This document shows positions 16,717-25,959 of a stretch of DNA of 64,000 nt, piece by piece (within the stretch, counting starts at the first letter, position 1; each line of letters starts with the position of its first letter). Location of the stretch: NCBI RefSeq assembly GCF_900113685.1, contig NZ_FOQG01000003.1:124001-188000 (forward strand), given 5' to 3'. Made by a program: the position numbers and the translations under genes. The stretch comes from Nocardioides psychrotolerans (GTDB lineage Bacteria > Actinomycetota > Actinomycetes > Propionibacteriales > Nocardioidaceae). The notes under the pieces were generated by a model. It searched no databases. It worked only from the letters and a program-made list of their open reading frames with translations, and was not told where the DNA came from.

Positions 16717-18099
16717 TCACCCTGTCAATTCCCACAGGTGCCGGAAGAGGCCGACCGCGACCACCACGGCACCCACCGCGAAGGACGCACAGATGCTCTC
16801 CGCGACCTCGGCCCGACGCGACCACCAGGCCGATCGCCAGCCGCGCCCCAGCGGGACCGCGAGCAGGATCACCGTCCCGGCGAGCACCGGGGCGACGACA
16901 CCGATGGCGAGATCCGTGCCGGCCCCGCCGTCGACGAGCACCACGACCAGCAACACCAGCAGGCACACCAGACCGGCGGCCCGCAGGAGTGCCCGGGCCC
17001 CCACGTGGCGATAGCTGCGGGCCGCGAACAGCAGGGACACCCCCGAGAAGCCGACCATGGCGCGCGCGCCCCACCAGTCGTGGCGCTGGGCGGCGGCCTC
17101 CAGCAGCAACGGCGCCGAGACCACCACGACCGCGAGGATCGCGGCCGCCGAGGCCGTGACGATGCGGGTGCCGCGCGCCGCGACCAGCTCGACGGCACGC
17201 GAGGGCACCACGATGCGTCCGCGACGACCGGTCGGACGGTCCCGGGCCGACCAGGCGGTGACGGCCAGCCGCTCGAGGTCGATGAGGAACTGGTCGGGCA
17301 CGTCGATGGCGAAGGACGGCACGAACCGCGCCGCCAGCGTGGCGAGCAGGAGCAGCAGCGCCCAGGCGACCTGGGGCCGGAAGTCCAGCAGCGCGGCGCC
17401 GCAGGTGATCACGAAGACCAGTGACCCCACGACGACCCAGACCCGGAGCGCCTCCTCGGAGTGCCGGTCCAGGGCGCGGGCGAGGGCCGCGGTCACAGCC
17501 CCGGTCAGCGCGGCCACCCCGATGATCGTGGGCAGCCGCTCGGGTGCGGGGTCCCAGGCGACGACGAAGGCGGCCGCAGCCGCGAACACGGGGGCGGCGA
17601 GGATCCGGTGCGCGGCGTAGCGGCCGACCGGAAGGATCCCCACGAACGCCGCGGCGCCGAGCAGGACCACGGTCGTCGTACGGAGGTCGGAGGGGGGCTC
17701 CTGCGAGGCCGACCAGCCCGCGACCAGCGCGAGCCCGACTGCGACGCTGAACCACAGGACCGAGAGGGCGCCGGGCGGCGCGTGGCGGTGGGCCTGGTCG
17801 TCCGTGCGGCGGTGGCCGGGCACCAGGGCCGGGGTGCCCCCGGGGAGCAGCGCGACCAGGACCGAGCCGCTGCCCACGCCGGCGGCCTTCAGGGCCTGGT
17901 CGGGGGTGAGCCGTCGACCGAGAGGGGTGCACAGGGCCGGGACCGAGCCGAGGCCGGCCTTGTCGGCGTACTCCACGGCGACGTCGGCGACCGACGCCCC
18001 GGAAGGGATCAGGAGGTCCAGCACCCCGGCGGGGCCGTGCACGCTCAGCGCGAGGGCGTCCGAGGTGGGCATGGTGGCCTCGCTGCCCGAGCCGGTCAC
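16717..18099 (-). CDS. EccD-like membrane protein with ubiquitin-like domain (second copy)
   Basis: A 460-residue protein with the same plan as the EccD at 14431-15795: a YukD-like N-terminal domain (LSVHGPAGVLDLLIPSGASVADVAVEYADKAG), a His/Arg linker, then about eleven membrane helices with a cytoplasmic turn around residues 270-300 (FLIDLERLAVTAWSARDRP). The two copies are clearly diverged. The GTG at 18099 is chosen for the GGGGAGG 5 bases upstream; the ATG at 18072 has no such site. It is divergent from eccC, with about 150 bases between the starts. Confidence 0.85.
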   Translation of the reverse strand: MTGSGSEATMPTSDALALSVHGPAGVLDLLIPSGASVADVAVEYADKAGLGSVPALCTPLGRRLTPDQALKAAGVGSGSVLVALLPGGTPALVPGHRRTDDQAHRHAPPGALSVLWFSVAVGLALVAGWSASQEPPSDLRTTTVVLLGAAAFVGILPVGRYAAHRILAAPVFAAAAAFVVAWDPAPERLPTIIGVAALTGAVTAALARALDRHSEEALRVWVVVGSLVFVITCGAALLDFRPQVAWALLLLLATLAARFVPSFAIDVPDQFLIDLERLAVTAWSARDRPTGRRGRIVVPSRAVELVAARGTRIVTASAAAILAVVVVSAPLLLEAAAQRHDWWGARAMVGFSGVSLLFAARSYRHVGARALLRAAGLVCLLVLLVVVLVDGGAGTDLAIGVVAPVLAGTVILLAVPLGRGWRSAWWSRRAEVAESICASFAVGAVVVAVGLFRHLWELTG

Positions 18100-18251
18100 G
18101 TCGCCTCCCCGAAGAGTCGCGGGTGCCGATCCACCCGGTCGAGCGCAGCGTAGTCGCTGCAAGGTGTGCCTATCATCAGGTCATCAAGCCTCCGCGGCAG
18201 GAGCGGGCCGGCCTCTCGGGCGCGGATGGTCGAAGGCGAGGACTGATCAGG

Positions 18252-21200
18252 TTGAGTACGACGCTTCGTGGGGCTCGAGTCGACGAGCCCGAGATGCCGT
18301 CCGGGCAGATCGTGCTGCAGCCACCGCCGCAGATCCAGCCCAGCGAGGGCGCCGCTGGCGTGATGATGAACGCGATCCCGATGCTCGGCAGCCTCGGCTC
18401 GATCGTGCTGGTCGCCACGATGGGCTCGCGCACAGGGGGCGGCTCGCTGCGCTTCATCGCCGCCGGCATGTTCCTCTTCGCCACGGTGGGCTTCATCATC
18501 GTGCAGGTCGACCGGCAGCGGAAGCAGCGTGCCCAGCAGGTCACGGGTTCGCGCACCGAGTACCTCCGCTACCTCAGCCAGGTCCGCAAGGTGGCGCGGG
18601 AGTCCGCCGACCAGCAGCGACGCTCCCTGACCTGGCACCACCCCGACCCCTCGTCGCTGCCGGCGCTGGCCGCTGAGCGCTCGCGGATCTGGGAGCACAG
18701 CAGCAGCGACGCCCGGTTCCTCCATGTCCGCTACGGACTGTGCGCCCAGCCGCTCGCCCTCGAGCTGGTCCCGCCCGAGAGCGCGCCCATCGACGAGGTC
18801 GACCCGGCCGCAGCCTCAGCCCTGCACCGGCTGCTGGTCGTGCACCGGCTCCAGCCGGACCTTCCCGCGTCGATCGACCTGCGCGCCTTCGACGGGGTCG
18901 ACATCTGCGGCGACGAGGAGGAGGCGCGGGCCCTGGCCCGCGCCGTCATCTGCTCGGCGACCGCCTTCCACTCCCCCGAGAACCTGCTCGTCGCCGTCCT
19001 GACCTCCGACCAGCACCTGGCCCACTGGGACTGGATCAAGTGGCTGCCGCACGCCCAGAGCGCCGAGCAGAGCGACGCGGTCGGGCCGATGCGGATGGTG
19101 ACCACGTCGCTGGCCGACCTGGCCACGCTGCTGCCGCCCGACCTGAGCGACCGGCCGCGCTTCGGCGCCGACGAACGCCCCGCGATCCCCCACATCCTGC
19201 TCGTCACCGACGGCGTGGAGCTGCCCCCCGGAAACCACGTGATCCCGCCCGACGGCCTGCACGGCGTGACCGTCATCGACCTGCCCGCGCGGTGGGGCGA
19301 GCTCGAGGACGCCAGCCGCCTGCGCATCCACTTCGACGACGGCCCGGCGGGCGAGGGACAGCGTCAGGCACCCGTCATGGCCCTGCGACTGCGCGAGGAG
19401 CCGATCCGCGCCAAGGCCGACCAGTGCGACCTCGCCACGGCCGAGGCCTTCGCCCGGCGCCTCACCCCGCTGCACACCGTCTCCACCGGCACGGCGGAGC
19501 CGAGCACCGGCGAGATCGCCGGTCCGACCGACTTCATGGACCTGCTGGGCCTCGGCGACGTGCGCACCTTCGACCCCGCCGCGGCCTGGCGCACCCGGCC
19601 CGCCCGCGACCGGCTGCGCGTGCCCATCGGCCTCGGCGAGTCCGGCGGGCTGGTGCACCTCGACATCAAGGAGTCCGCCCAGCAGGGCATGGGTCCCCAC
19701 GGCCTGGTGATCGGCGCGACGGGCTCCGGCAAGTCGGAGTTCCTCCGCACGCTGGTCCTCGGGCTCGCGATGACGCACTCCTCCGAGCAGCTCAACATGG
19801 TGCTCGTCGACTTCAAGGGTGGTGCGACCTTCGCCGGCATGACCGACATGCCCCACGTCTCCGCGGTCATCACCAACCTCGCCAACGAGCTCACCCTCGT
19901 CGATCGCATGCAGGACGCCCTGTCCGGCGAGATGGTCCGCCGCCAGGAGCTGCTGCGCGACGCGGGCAACTTCGCCTCGATCCGCGACTACGAGAAGGCC
20001 CGGGCCTCCGGCGAGGACCTCGCCCCGATGCCGTCGTTGTTCATCGTGGTCGACGAGTTCTCCGAGATGCTCTCCGCCAAGCCGGAGTTCATCGACCTCT
20101 TCGTCGCCATCGGCCGGCTCGGGCGGTCGCTGGGCCTGCACCTCCTGCTCGCCTCGCAGCGCCTGGAGGAGGGCCGCCTGCGCGGGCTCGAGTCGCACCT
20201 GTCCTACCGCGTGGGCCTGCGCACCTTCAGCGCCCAGGAGTCCCGCACCGTGCTCGGCGTGCCCGACGCCTACGAGCTGCCCGCCGTCCCCGGCCTCGGC
20301 TACCTCAAGCCCGACCCGACCTCGATGACCCGGTTCAAGGCGGCCTACGTCTCCGGCCCGCCCTCGGGCCGCGTCCGGGTGCGCCGCGACGAGGGTGGCC
20401 ACCTGCAGGGCATCCTCCCGTTCACGATCTCCGAGGTGCACAAGCTCGAGCTCCACGAGCCCGAGCCGGAGCCCCAGGTGCACGCCGAGCAGGACAGCCA
20501 GGAGTCGTTGCTCGACATCGCGGTGCAGCACATGGTCGGCCACGGCCCCGAGGCCCACGCCGTCTGGTTGCCGCCGCTCGACGTGTCCGACACGCTCGAC
20601 GACCTGATGGTCGACCTCGTCGAGGACCCCGAGCTGGGACTCGTCTCCCCGCAGTGGCGCGCCCTCGGAGGGCTCGTCGTGCCCCTCGGGACCGTGGACC
20701 GCCCGCGCGAGCAGCGCCGCGACACCTTGACGATCAACCTGAGCGGCGCCTCGGGCCACGTCGCCGTCGTCGGCGGTCCGCGCAGCGGCAAGAGCACCCT
20801 CCTGCGCACCGTCGTGACGAGCATGTCGCTCACCACGACGCCGACGGAGTCGCAGTTCTTCGTGCTCGACTTCGGTGGCGGCACGTTCGCGCCGCTCACG
20901 CACCTGCCCCACGTCGCCGGCGTGGGCACGCGCTCCGAGCCCGACGTCGTACGCCGGATCATGGCCGAGGTCTCCGGGATCGTCGACCGTCGCGAGGCCT
21001 ACTTCCGCGCCAACGGCATCGACTCCATCGAGACCTACCGCTCGAGGCGCGCCCAGGGCCGCGTCGACGACGGCTACGGCGACGTCTTCCTCGTGATCGA
21101 CGGCTGGAGCACCCTGCGCTCCGACTTCGACGACCTCGAGATGGAGATCCAGCAGCTGGCGTCGCGCGGCCTGACCTTCGGTCTCCACATCGTCACCGCC

Positions 21201-22259
21201 GCCTCGCGCTGGGCCGACTTCCGAGCCGCGATGCGCGACCTGTTCGGCACCCGGCTCGAGCTGCGGCTCGGTGACGCGATGGACTCGGAGATCGACCGCA
21301 AGATCGCCCAGCTCGTGCCCACGGGCCGCCCGGGCCGCGGCCTGATCCAGGGCAAGCTGCACTTCCTCGGCGCGCTCCCGCGCATCGACGGCGACCCCGG
21401 GGCGGAGACCCTGGGCGACGGCGTCGACGCGCTCATCAAGCGCGTGGCTGCGGCCTGGCGCGGCCCCGCCGGTCCCAAGCTGCGACTCCTGCCCGAGCAG
21501 GTCCTGCTGTCGCGGGTCCGCGAGCTGGCCGGTGCCTCCACCACGCCCGGAGAGGTCACGGACAAGCGCCTGCTGCTCGGCATCAACGAGAAGGAGCTCG
21601 CCCCGGTCGCCCTCGACCCCGACACCGAACCGCACCTGCTGGTCTTCGGCGACGGCCAGTCCGGCAAGAGCGGGATCCTGCGGACCTACGCCCACGAAGT
21701 GATGCGCACGCGCACCGCCCAGGAGGCTCAGATCATCGTCGTCGACTACCGACGGTCGCTGCTGGGCGAGGTGCCCGAGGACTACCTGGTCAACTACCTG
21801 ACCTCCGCCACCCAGGCCGGTCCGGCGCTCAAGGACCTCGCGACCTACCTCGAGAGCCGCATCCCCGGCCCCGACGTGACCCCTGACCAGCTGCGCAACC
21901 GCAGCTGGTGGACCGGCGCCGAGGTCTTCGTGGTCGTCGACGACTACGACCTGGTCGCCACGCAGCAGACCTCACCGGTCGCCGTGCTCCAGCCCCTCAT
22001 GGCGCAGGCCCGCGACGTGGGCCTGCACCTGGCGGTCGCTCGTCGCTCCGGTGGCGCATCACGAGCGCTCTACGAGCCGGTCATCCAGTCGATGCGCGAC
22101 CTCGCGATGCCGGGCCTGATGCTCTCGGGCAGCCCCGACGAGGGACCGCTCCTGGGCAACCTGCGCCCCATGCCCCTGCCCGCCGGTCGGGGTCGCCTGA
22201 TCACCCGCGACCGCGGCACCGAGGTCGTGCAGACGGCCTGGACCGAGCCCCCGCTCTGA
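18252..22259 (+). CDS. eccC: Type VII secretion ATPase EccC
   Basis: FtsK/SpoIIIE-type motor and substrate-recognition ATPase of ESX, encoded as one chain of 1335 residues. Two membrane segments lie at about 35-80, a DUF domain follows, then three ATPase modules with Walker A motifs GATGSGKS (near 487), GGPRSGKS (near 840) and GDGQSGKS (near 1133). The first module keeps LFIVVDEFSEML as Walker B. The TTG at 18252 gives the canonical STTLRGARVDEPEMP opening found in EccC proteins; codons before it do not look coding. Divergent from the second eccD-like gene. Confidence 0.96.
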   Translation: MSTTLRGARVDEPEMPSGQIVLQPPPQIQPSEGAAGVMMNAIPMLGSLGSIVLVATMGSRTGGGSLRFIAAGMFLFATVGFIIVQVDRQRKQRAQQVTGSRTEYLRYLSQVRKVARESADQQRRSLTWHHPDPSSLPALAAERSRIWEHSSSDARFLHVRYGLCAQPLALELVPPESAPIDEVDPAAASALHRLLVVHRLQPDLPASIDLRAFDGVDICGDEEEARALARAVICSATAFHSPENLLVAVLTSDQHLAHWDWIKWLPHAQSAEQSDAVGPMRMVTTSLADLATLLPPDLSDRPRFGADERPAIPHILLVTDGVELPPGNHVIPPDGLHGVTVIDLPARWGELEDASRLRIHFDDGPAGEGQRQAPVMALRLREEPIRAKADQCDLATAEAFARRLTPLHTVSTGTAEPSTGEIAGPTDFMDLLGLGDVRTFDPAAAWRTRPARDRLRVPIGLGESGGLVHLDIKESAQQGMGPHGLVIGATGSGKSEFLRTLVLGLAMTHSSEQLNMVLVDFKGGATFAGMTDMPHVSAVITNLANELTLVDRMQDALSGEMVRRQELLRDAGNFASIRDYEKARASGEDLAPMPSLFIVVDEFSEMLSAKPEFIDLFVAIGRLGRSLGLHLLLASQRLEEGRLRGLESHLSYRVGLRTFSAQESRTVLGVPDAYELPAVPGLGYLKPDPTSMTRFKAAYVSGPPSGRVRVRRDEGGHLQGILPFTISEVHKLELHEPEPEPQVHAEQDSQESLLDIAVQHMVGHGPEAHAVWLPPLDVSDTLDDLMVDLVEDPELGLVSPQWRALGGLVVPLGTVDRPREQRRDTLTINLSGASGHVAVVGGPRSGKSTLLRTVVTSMSLTTTPTESQFFVLDFGGGTFAPLTHLPHVAGVGTRSEPDVVRRIMAEVSGIVDRREAYFRANGIDSIETYRSRRAQGRVDDGYGDVFLVIDGWSTLRSDFDDLEMEIQQLASRGLTFGLHIVTAASRWADFRAAMRDLFGTRLELRLGDAMDSEIDRKIAQLVPTGRPGRGLIQGKLHFLGALPRIDGDPGAETLGDGVDALIKRVAAAWRGPAGPKLRLLPEQVLLSRVRELAGASTTPGEVTDKRLLLGINEKELAPVALDPDTEPHLLVFGDGQSGKSGILRTYAHEVMRTRTAQEAQIIVVDYRRSLLGEVPEDYLVNYLTSATQAGPALKDLATYLESRIPGPDVTPDQLRNRSWWTGAEVFVVVDDYDLVATQQTSPVAVLQPLMAQARDVGLHLAVARRSGGASRALYEPVIQSMRDLAMPGLMLSGSPDEGPLLGNLRPMPLPAGRGRLITRDRGTEVVQTAWTEPPL

Positions 22260-22280
22260 CGCCGTCGGACAGCTGAGCGC

Positions 22281-22730
22281 TCAGGTGTGCGTGTGCACCC
22301 CGGGCCCGCTGACCTTGAGGCTCGGCATGTCGTCGAGGTCGTAGGTCAGCTCGAAGGTACGGCGGTAGCCGGTGTGCGCGACCCGCCAGCCATCCGGCGT
22401 ACGCACGTAGCGGTCGGTGTAGAACGCCGCACCCTCGAGCATGAAGCGGAAGGCCTCGACGATCACCTTGTCCTGGAGGTACCACCGGGCGGTCGCCTCG
22501 TCGCCCTCGATCGTGATCTCGGGGTGGTGGACCTGGTGCATCGTGATGAGCCCCTCCCCGAGGTTCTCCCGCATGTAGGTCACCAGCGCCGCACGGTCGG
22601 CGAAGACCAGCCCGTTGTAGTCACCGGTGGCCTCGGGCAGGAAGCAGGCCTCGAAGTCGTCCCAGGCCTTGGTGTCCAGGGTCCGCAGGTAGCGGTACTT
22701 GAGCTGGCAGATGTCGTCGTAGTCGGTCAC
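22281..22730 (-). CDS. SnoaL/NTF2-like protein
   Basis: A 149-residue cone-shaped fold protein of the SnoaL-like type: DICQLKYRYLRTLDTKAWDDFEACFLPEA at the start, then ITMHQVHHPEITIEGDEATARWYLQDKV and a final DGWRVAHTGYRRTFE. Relatives include hydratases, isomerases and many proteins without a known reaction; the substrate cannot be told. The GTG at 22730 gives the usual family start (VTDYDDICQLKYRYL). It is convergent with eccC, 21 bases away, and not part of the ESX locus. Confidence 0.85.
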   Translation of the reverse strand: MTDYDDICQLKYRYLRTLDTKAWDDFEACFLPEATGDYNGLVFADRAALVTYMRENLGEGLITMHQVHHPEITIEGDEATARWYLQDKVIVEAFRFMLEGAAFYTDRYVRTPDGWRVAHTGYRRTFELTYDLDDMPSLKVSGPGVHTHT

Positions 22731-22881
22731 AACCCGCAATCTAGCGACCACTGTGGGCCGGATCACGTGGTTCCTGGTGCGGATGAGACGTGGATGTAAC
22801 CGCCGGTCAACCTCCCGGCGATGTCGGCGGCGCACCCTGGGGTCACCGAGCAGCCCGGAACGACCTGAGGGAGACCCCCCG

Positions 22882-23055
22882 ATGACCGCGAAGATCACCA
22901 CCGCCACCGAGACCGACGAAGCCCGCGAGAAGCGCGCCGCGCTCAAGCTGCGTCACGCACGCGACCTCACCTCCCTGATGGACGAGCGCGCCGACCTGCG
23001 TGGCGTCCACGCCCTCGCCGACATGGTCGACGACGCGGTCCGCTGGACCGCGTGA
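22882..23055 (+). CDS. Small hypothetical protein, 57 residues
   Basis: An ATG with GAGGGAG 8-12 bases upstream opens a charged, helical, soluble product (REKRAALKLRHARDLTSLMDER, ending ADMVDDAVRWTA). No family recognised. The clear ribosome site and the coding-like composition support a real gene. Its stop codon sits directly before the tandem hairpins at 23056-23176. Confidence 0.55.
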   Translation: MTAKITTATETDEAREKRAALKLRHARDLTSLMDERADLRGVHALADMVDDAVRWTA

Positions 23056-23176
23056 AAGAGACTTCGTCTCTTCCATTGGGAGTACTCGCTTCGCTCGTAC
23101 TCCCGGTCTTTGTGTGACCCGGCGAGCGTGAACGACTTCGTCGTCCATTGGAAGTACTCGCTTCGCTCGTACTTCC
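23056..23176. repeat. Tandem pair of covarying hairpin units
   Basis: Each unit has a small hairpin (AAGAGAC-TTC-GTCTCTT at 23056-23072; ACGACTTCGTCGT at 23132-23144), a short linker containing CATTGG, and a larger hairpin (GGGAGTAC / GTACTCCC at 23078-23104; GGAAGTAC / GTACTTCC at 23150-23176) with the same loop TCGCTTCGCTC. The stems differ between units in ways that keep the pairing, while loops stay fixed. Each is followed by CCGGTCT. Confidence 0.85.
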
Positions 23177-23204
23177 GGTCTGAGCCGGACTGAGATGTGA
23201 CACG

Positions 23205-23234
23205 AGGCGCCGACCCGCTTGGGGGTCGGCGCCT
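23205..23234. terminator. GC-rich stem-loop, likely bidirectional terminator
   Basis: AGGCGCCGACCC pairs with GGGTCGGCGCCT around a six-base loop. It lies between the 57-residue gene on the plus strand and the DJ-1/PfpI-family gene on the minus strand, 18 bases after the latter's stop. The T-run is poor on both sides, as is common in such GC-rich genomes. Confidence 0.7.
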
Positions 23235-23252
23235 TACGTCGTGGGTCGCGCC

Positions 23253-23945
23253 TCAGAGGGCGTTGAGGATGGCCTTCGCGAGCGGTCCGGACGAGGCGGG
23301 GTTCTGACCGGTGAAGAGCGAGCGGTCGACCACGACGTGCTCGGACCACGGGTCTGCTTCCTGGAAGTCGACGCCGAGCGCGACGAGACGGTCCTGGAGC
23401 AGCCAGGGCGCCTTGTCGGCCAGGCCGGCCTGGGTCTCCTCGGCGTTGGTGAAGCCGGTCGCGCGGTAACCCGCGAACGGCGAGCGACCCTCGGCATCGG
23501 CCGTGGCGAGCAGCGCTGCGGGGGCGTGGCACACGATGCCGAGGGGCTTGCCCGAGGCGAGGGTCTCCGCGAGCAGGGTGCCCGACGTCGCGTTGACGGA
23601 GAGGTCCTCCATGGGACCGTGGCCGCCGGGGTAGAACACGACCGCGTAGTCGTCGAGGGCCACGTCGGCCAGGTCGAGCGGGGAGTCGAGCTCGGCGATG
23701 GAGTCGAGCTCGACCTTGACCGCGTCGGCTGCCTCCTGACCGCCGTTGGCGTCGGCCGCGAGGCTGCCCTGGTCGACCACGGGGACGACCCCGTCCGGGG
23801 TGGCGATCTCGACGGTGTGGCCGGCTGCGACGAACGCGCGGTAGGGCGCGACGAGCTCTTCGGCCCAGAAGCCGGTCGGGTGCTGCGAGCCGTCCTTCAG
23901 CGTCCAGTGCCGGGCTCCGGTGACGACGAACAGGATCTTGCTCAT
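23253..23945 (-). CDS. DJ-1/PfpI family protein (Hsp31-like)
   Basis: A 230-residue class I glutamine-amidotransferase-like protein. The nucleophile elbow GIVCHAPAAL holds the family cysteine (near residue 140), and FYPGGHGPMEDL carries the acidic partner. FWAEELVAPYRAFVAAGHTVEIATPDG near the start is typical of the Hsp31/YDR533 subgroup, which has glyoxalase III or chaperone activity in studied members. Which activity applies here cannot be decided. It stands as a single gene with its own probable terminator. Confidence 0.88.
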   Translation of the reverse strand: MSKILFVVTGARHWTLKDGSQHPTGFWAEELVAPYRAFVAAGHTVEIATPDGVVPVVDQGSLAADANGGQEAADAVKVELDSIAELDSPLDLADVALDDYAVVFYPGGHGPMEDLSVNATSGTLLAETLASGKPLGIVCHAPAALLATADAEGRSPFAGYRATGFTNAEETQAGLADKAPWLLQDRLVALGVDFQEADPWSEHVVVDRSLFTGQNPASSGPLAKAILNAL

Positions 23946-24036
23946 CTGTGCTCCTTCGGGTCGGGGGTGTCTGTCCCAACCGGTGCCCCAGCACGGCCAT
24001 TCCGATCGTCAGGGTGACGAGCCCCTCACGGGAGGC

Positions 24037-25593
24037 TCAGCGACGGCCGGTCTTGAACATCCCGCGGGCGATCTCGCGGGCCGCGGTGCGCATAAAGTCC
24101 TTGAAGGCGCCGGACTGCACGACGTCGCGCACCAGTCCGCCCTCGTCCTGCTCGGAGCCCGTAGGACGAGCGGAGGTCGGCTTCTTCCTCGCCGCTTCCT
24201 CGGTCTCGCGCTTGCGCGCACCCTCCTCGAGCTTGGCCGCGAGCAGCTCGCGGGCCGACTCGCGGTCCACCGGCTCGGCGTAGCGGGCGTTGCGGGGGCT
24301 GGCCGCGACCGTCGCCTGCATGGCGGCCGGGTCGCTGGGACCCATGCGGGACTCAGGTGCCCGCAGCCGGGTCCAGGCGACCGGGGTCGGGGCACCGCGC
24401 TCGTTCATGACGGTGACCACGGCCTCGCCGATGCCGAGGCTCGTGATGACCTCGCCGAGGTCGGCGTAGGCGCTGGTCGGGTAGGTGCTGACCGTGGCCT
24501 TGAGCGCCTTGGCGTCGTTGGGTGTGTGGGCACGCAGCTGGTGCTGGATCCGGGAGCCGAGCTGGCCCAGCACCTCGTCCGGGACGTCGGTGGGGCTCTG
24601 GGTCACGAAGAAGACGCCGACGCCCTTGGAGCGGATCAGCCGCACGGTCCGGGCGATCTGGTCGAGGAACTCCTCGGAGGCGTCGTCGAAGAGCAGGTGC
24701 GCCTCGTCGAAGAAGAAGACCAGCTTGGGCCGGTCGACGTCGCCTACCTCGGGCAGGTCGTGAAAGAGGTCGGCCAGCAGCCACATCAGGAAGGTGGAGA
24801 ACACCGCGGGACGGTCCTGGAGGTTCGGCAGCTCGACGAGCGAGATCAGGCCCCTGCCGTCGGCCGTGGTCTGGAGCAGGTCGGCGGAGGCGAACTCGGG
24901 CTCACCGAAGAACGCGTCGGCACCCTGGTCCTGGAAGCCGATGAGCTCGCGCAGGATCACGCCCGCGGTGGCCGAGGACAGTCCGCCGAGCGCCTTGAGC
25001 TCGGGCTTTCCCTCGTCGCTGGTCAGGTGCGCGACCACGGCGCGCAGGTCGGCCAGGTCCAGCAGCGGCAGGCCGGTCTGGTCGGCGTAGTGGAAGACCA
25101 GGCCGAGGCTCGACTCCTGGGTGTCGTTGAGGCCGAGCACCTTGCTCAGCAGCGTCGGACCGAAGGCGCTCATCGTGACGCGCAGCGGGATGCCCGTGCC
25201 CTCGCCGCCGATCGCGTAGTACTCCACCGGGAAGCCCGTGGCGGTCCACTGCTGACCCACGGACGCCGCCCGGGCGCTGACCTTGTCGCCACCCTCCCCC
25301 GGCGTCGCGAGGCCGGACAGGTCGCCCTTGATGTCGGCGGCGAACACCGGGACCCCGTGGTCGCTGAGCTGCTCGGCCAGCAGCTGGAGGGTCTTGGTCT
25401 TGCCGGTGCCGGTCGCGCCGGCCACGAGACCGTGCCGGTTCAGCATCGCCAGCGGGATCCGGATCGGGGTCGACGAGAGCGTCTGGGCGTCGAGCATCAG
25501 CCCGCCCAGCTCGAGGGCCGCGCCCTCGAAGGTGTAGCCCGGGGCCACTGCCTGCACGATGGGGTTCTCCGGCTGGGCGGGGGTCTCCGTCAT
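24037..25593 (-). CDS. HerA-like helicase domain protein (DUF853)
   Basis: A 518-residue ATPase with Walker A GATGTGKT in LNRHGLVAGATGTGKTKTLQ (near residue 53), the DIKGDLSGLA motif of the DUF853 family and Walker B KLVFFFDEAHLLFDDA near 300. The C-terminus carries a charged coiled-coil (ESARELLAAKLEEGARKRETEE) and an Arg/Lys tail. HerA-type proteins translocate DNA with NurA; no NurA is nearby, and DUF853 proteins have no established role. The ATG at 25593 is chosen over an upstream start as the upstream codons lack similarity. Confidence 0.9.
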   Translation of the reverse strand: MTETPAQPENPIVQAVAPGYTFEGAALELGGLMLDAQTLSSTPIRIPLAMLNRHGLVAGATGTGKTKTLQLLAEQLSDHGVPVFAADIKGDLSGLATPGEGGDKVSARAASVGQQWTATGFPVEYYAIGGEGTGIPLRVTMSAFGPTLLSKVLGLNDTQESSLGLVFHYADQTGLPLLDLADLRAVVAHLTSDEGKPELKALGGLSSATAGVILRELIGFQDQGADAFFGEPEFASADLLQTTADGRGLISLVELPNLQDRPAVFSTFLMWLLADLFHDLPEVGDVDRPKLVFFFDEAHLLFDDASEEFLDQIARTVRLIRSKGVGVFFVTQSPTDVPDEVLGQLGSRIQHQLRAHTPNDAKALKATVSTYPTSAYADLGEVITSLGIGEAVVTVMNERGAPTPVAWTRLRAPESRMGPSDPAAMQATVAASPRNARYAEPVDRESARELLAAKLEEGARKRETEEAARKKPTSARPTGSEQDEGGLVRDVVQSGAFKDFMRTAAREIARGMFKTGRR

Positions 25594-25661
25594 GGCCCTC
25601 AATCTAGCCGCCGGCCGCACGCTGCCAGGATCGGCAGAAGAGGGCCCTTTACACTCGCGAC

Positions 25662-25958
25662 GTGATCTTCAAACGCGTCGGCGAGGGGCGGCCCTACCCC
25701 GAGCACGGGCTCTCGCCCCGTGCCTGGGCCGGCGTGCCCCCGCGCCAGGTGCGTCTCGATGAGCTGGTCACGACCAAGGACACCCTGCAGCTCGCCGCGC
25801 TCCTCGACGAGGACTCGACCTTCTACGGCGACCTGTTCGCCCACGTCGTGCAGTGGGAGGGCGAGTACTACCTCGAGGACGGTCTGCACCGCGCCCTGCG
25901 GGCTGCCCTGCAGCAGCGCCTGGTCCTGCACGCCCGCGTCCACCGGTTGGAGGCCTGA
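25662..25958 (+). CDS. Conserved actinobacterial protein, VapB-like by naming only
   Basis: A 98-residue protein (GRPYPEHGLSPRAWAGVPPRQVRLDELVTTK, HVVQWEGEYYLEDGLHRALRAALQQR). I recall close relatives being labelled VapB-family antitoxins, and being followed by a LytR_C protein as here. No toxin gene accompanies it: the next gene starts one base after its stop and is an envelope protein. It is therefore better read as a conserved protein of unknown function. The GTG start is 69 bases from the divergent HerA-like start. Confidence 0.75.
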   Translation: MIFKRVGEGRPYPEHGLSPRAWAGVPPRQVRLDELVTTKDTLQLAALLDEDSTFYGDLFAHVVQWEGEYYLEDGLHRALRAALQQRLVLHARVHRLEA

Positions 25959-25959
25959 C

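Noticed and set aside
18816..21695. Very long open frame antisense to eccC
   Set aside because: It mirrors the GC-rich codon pattern of eccC and has no recognisable domain or ribosome site; long antisense frames are expected in this base composition.
23056..23176. Short repeats with spacers resembling a CRISPR array
   Set aside because: Only two units, each an internal palindrome with covarying stems; no cas genes nearby.
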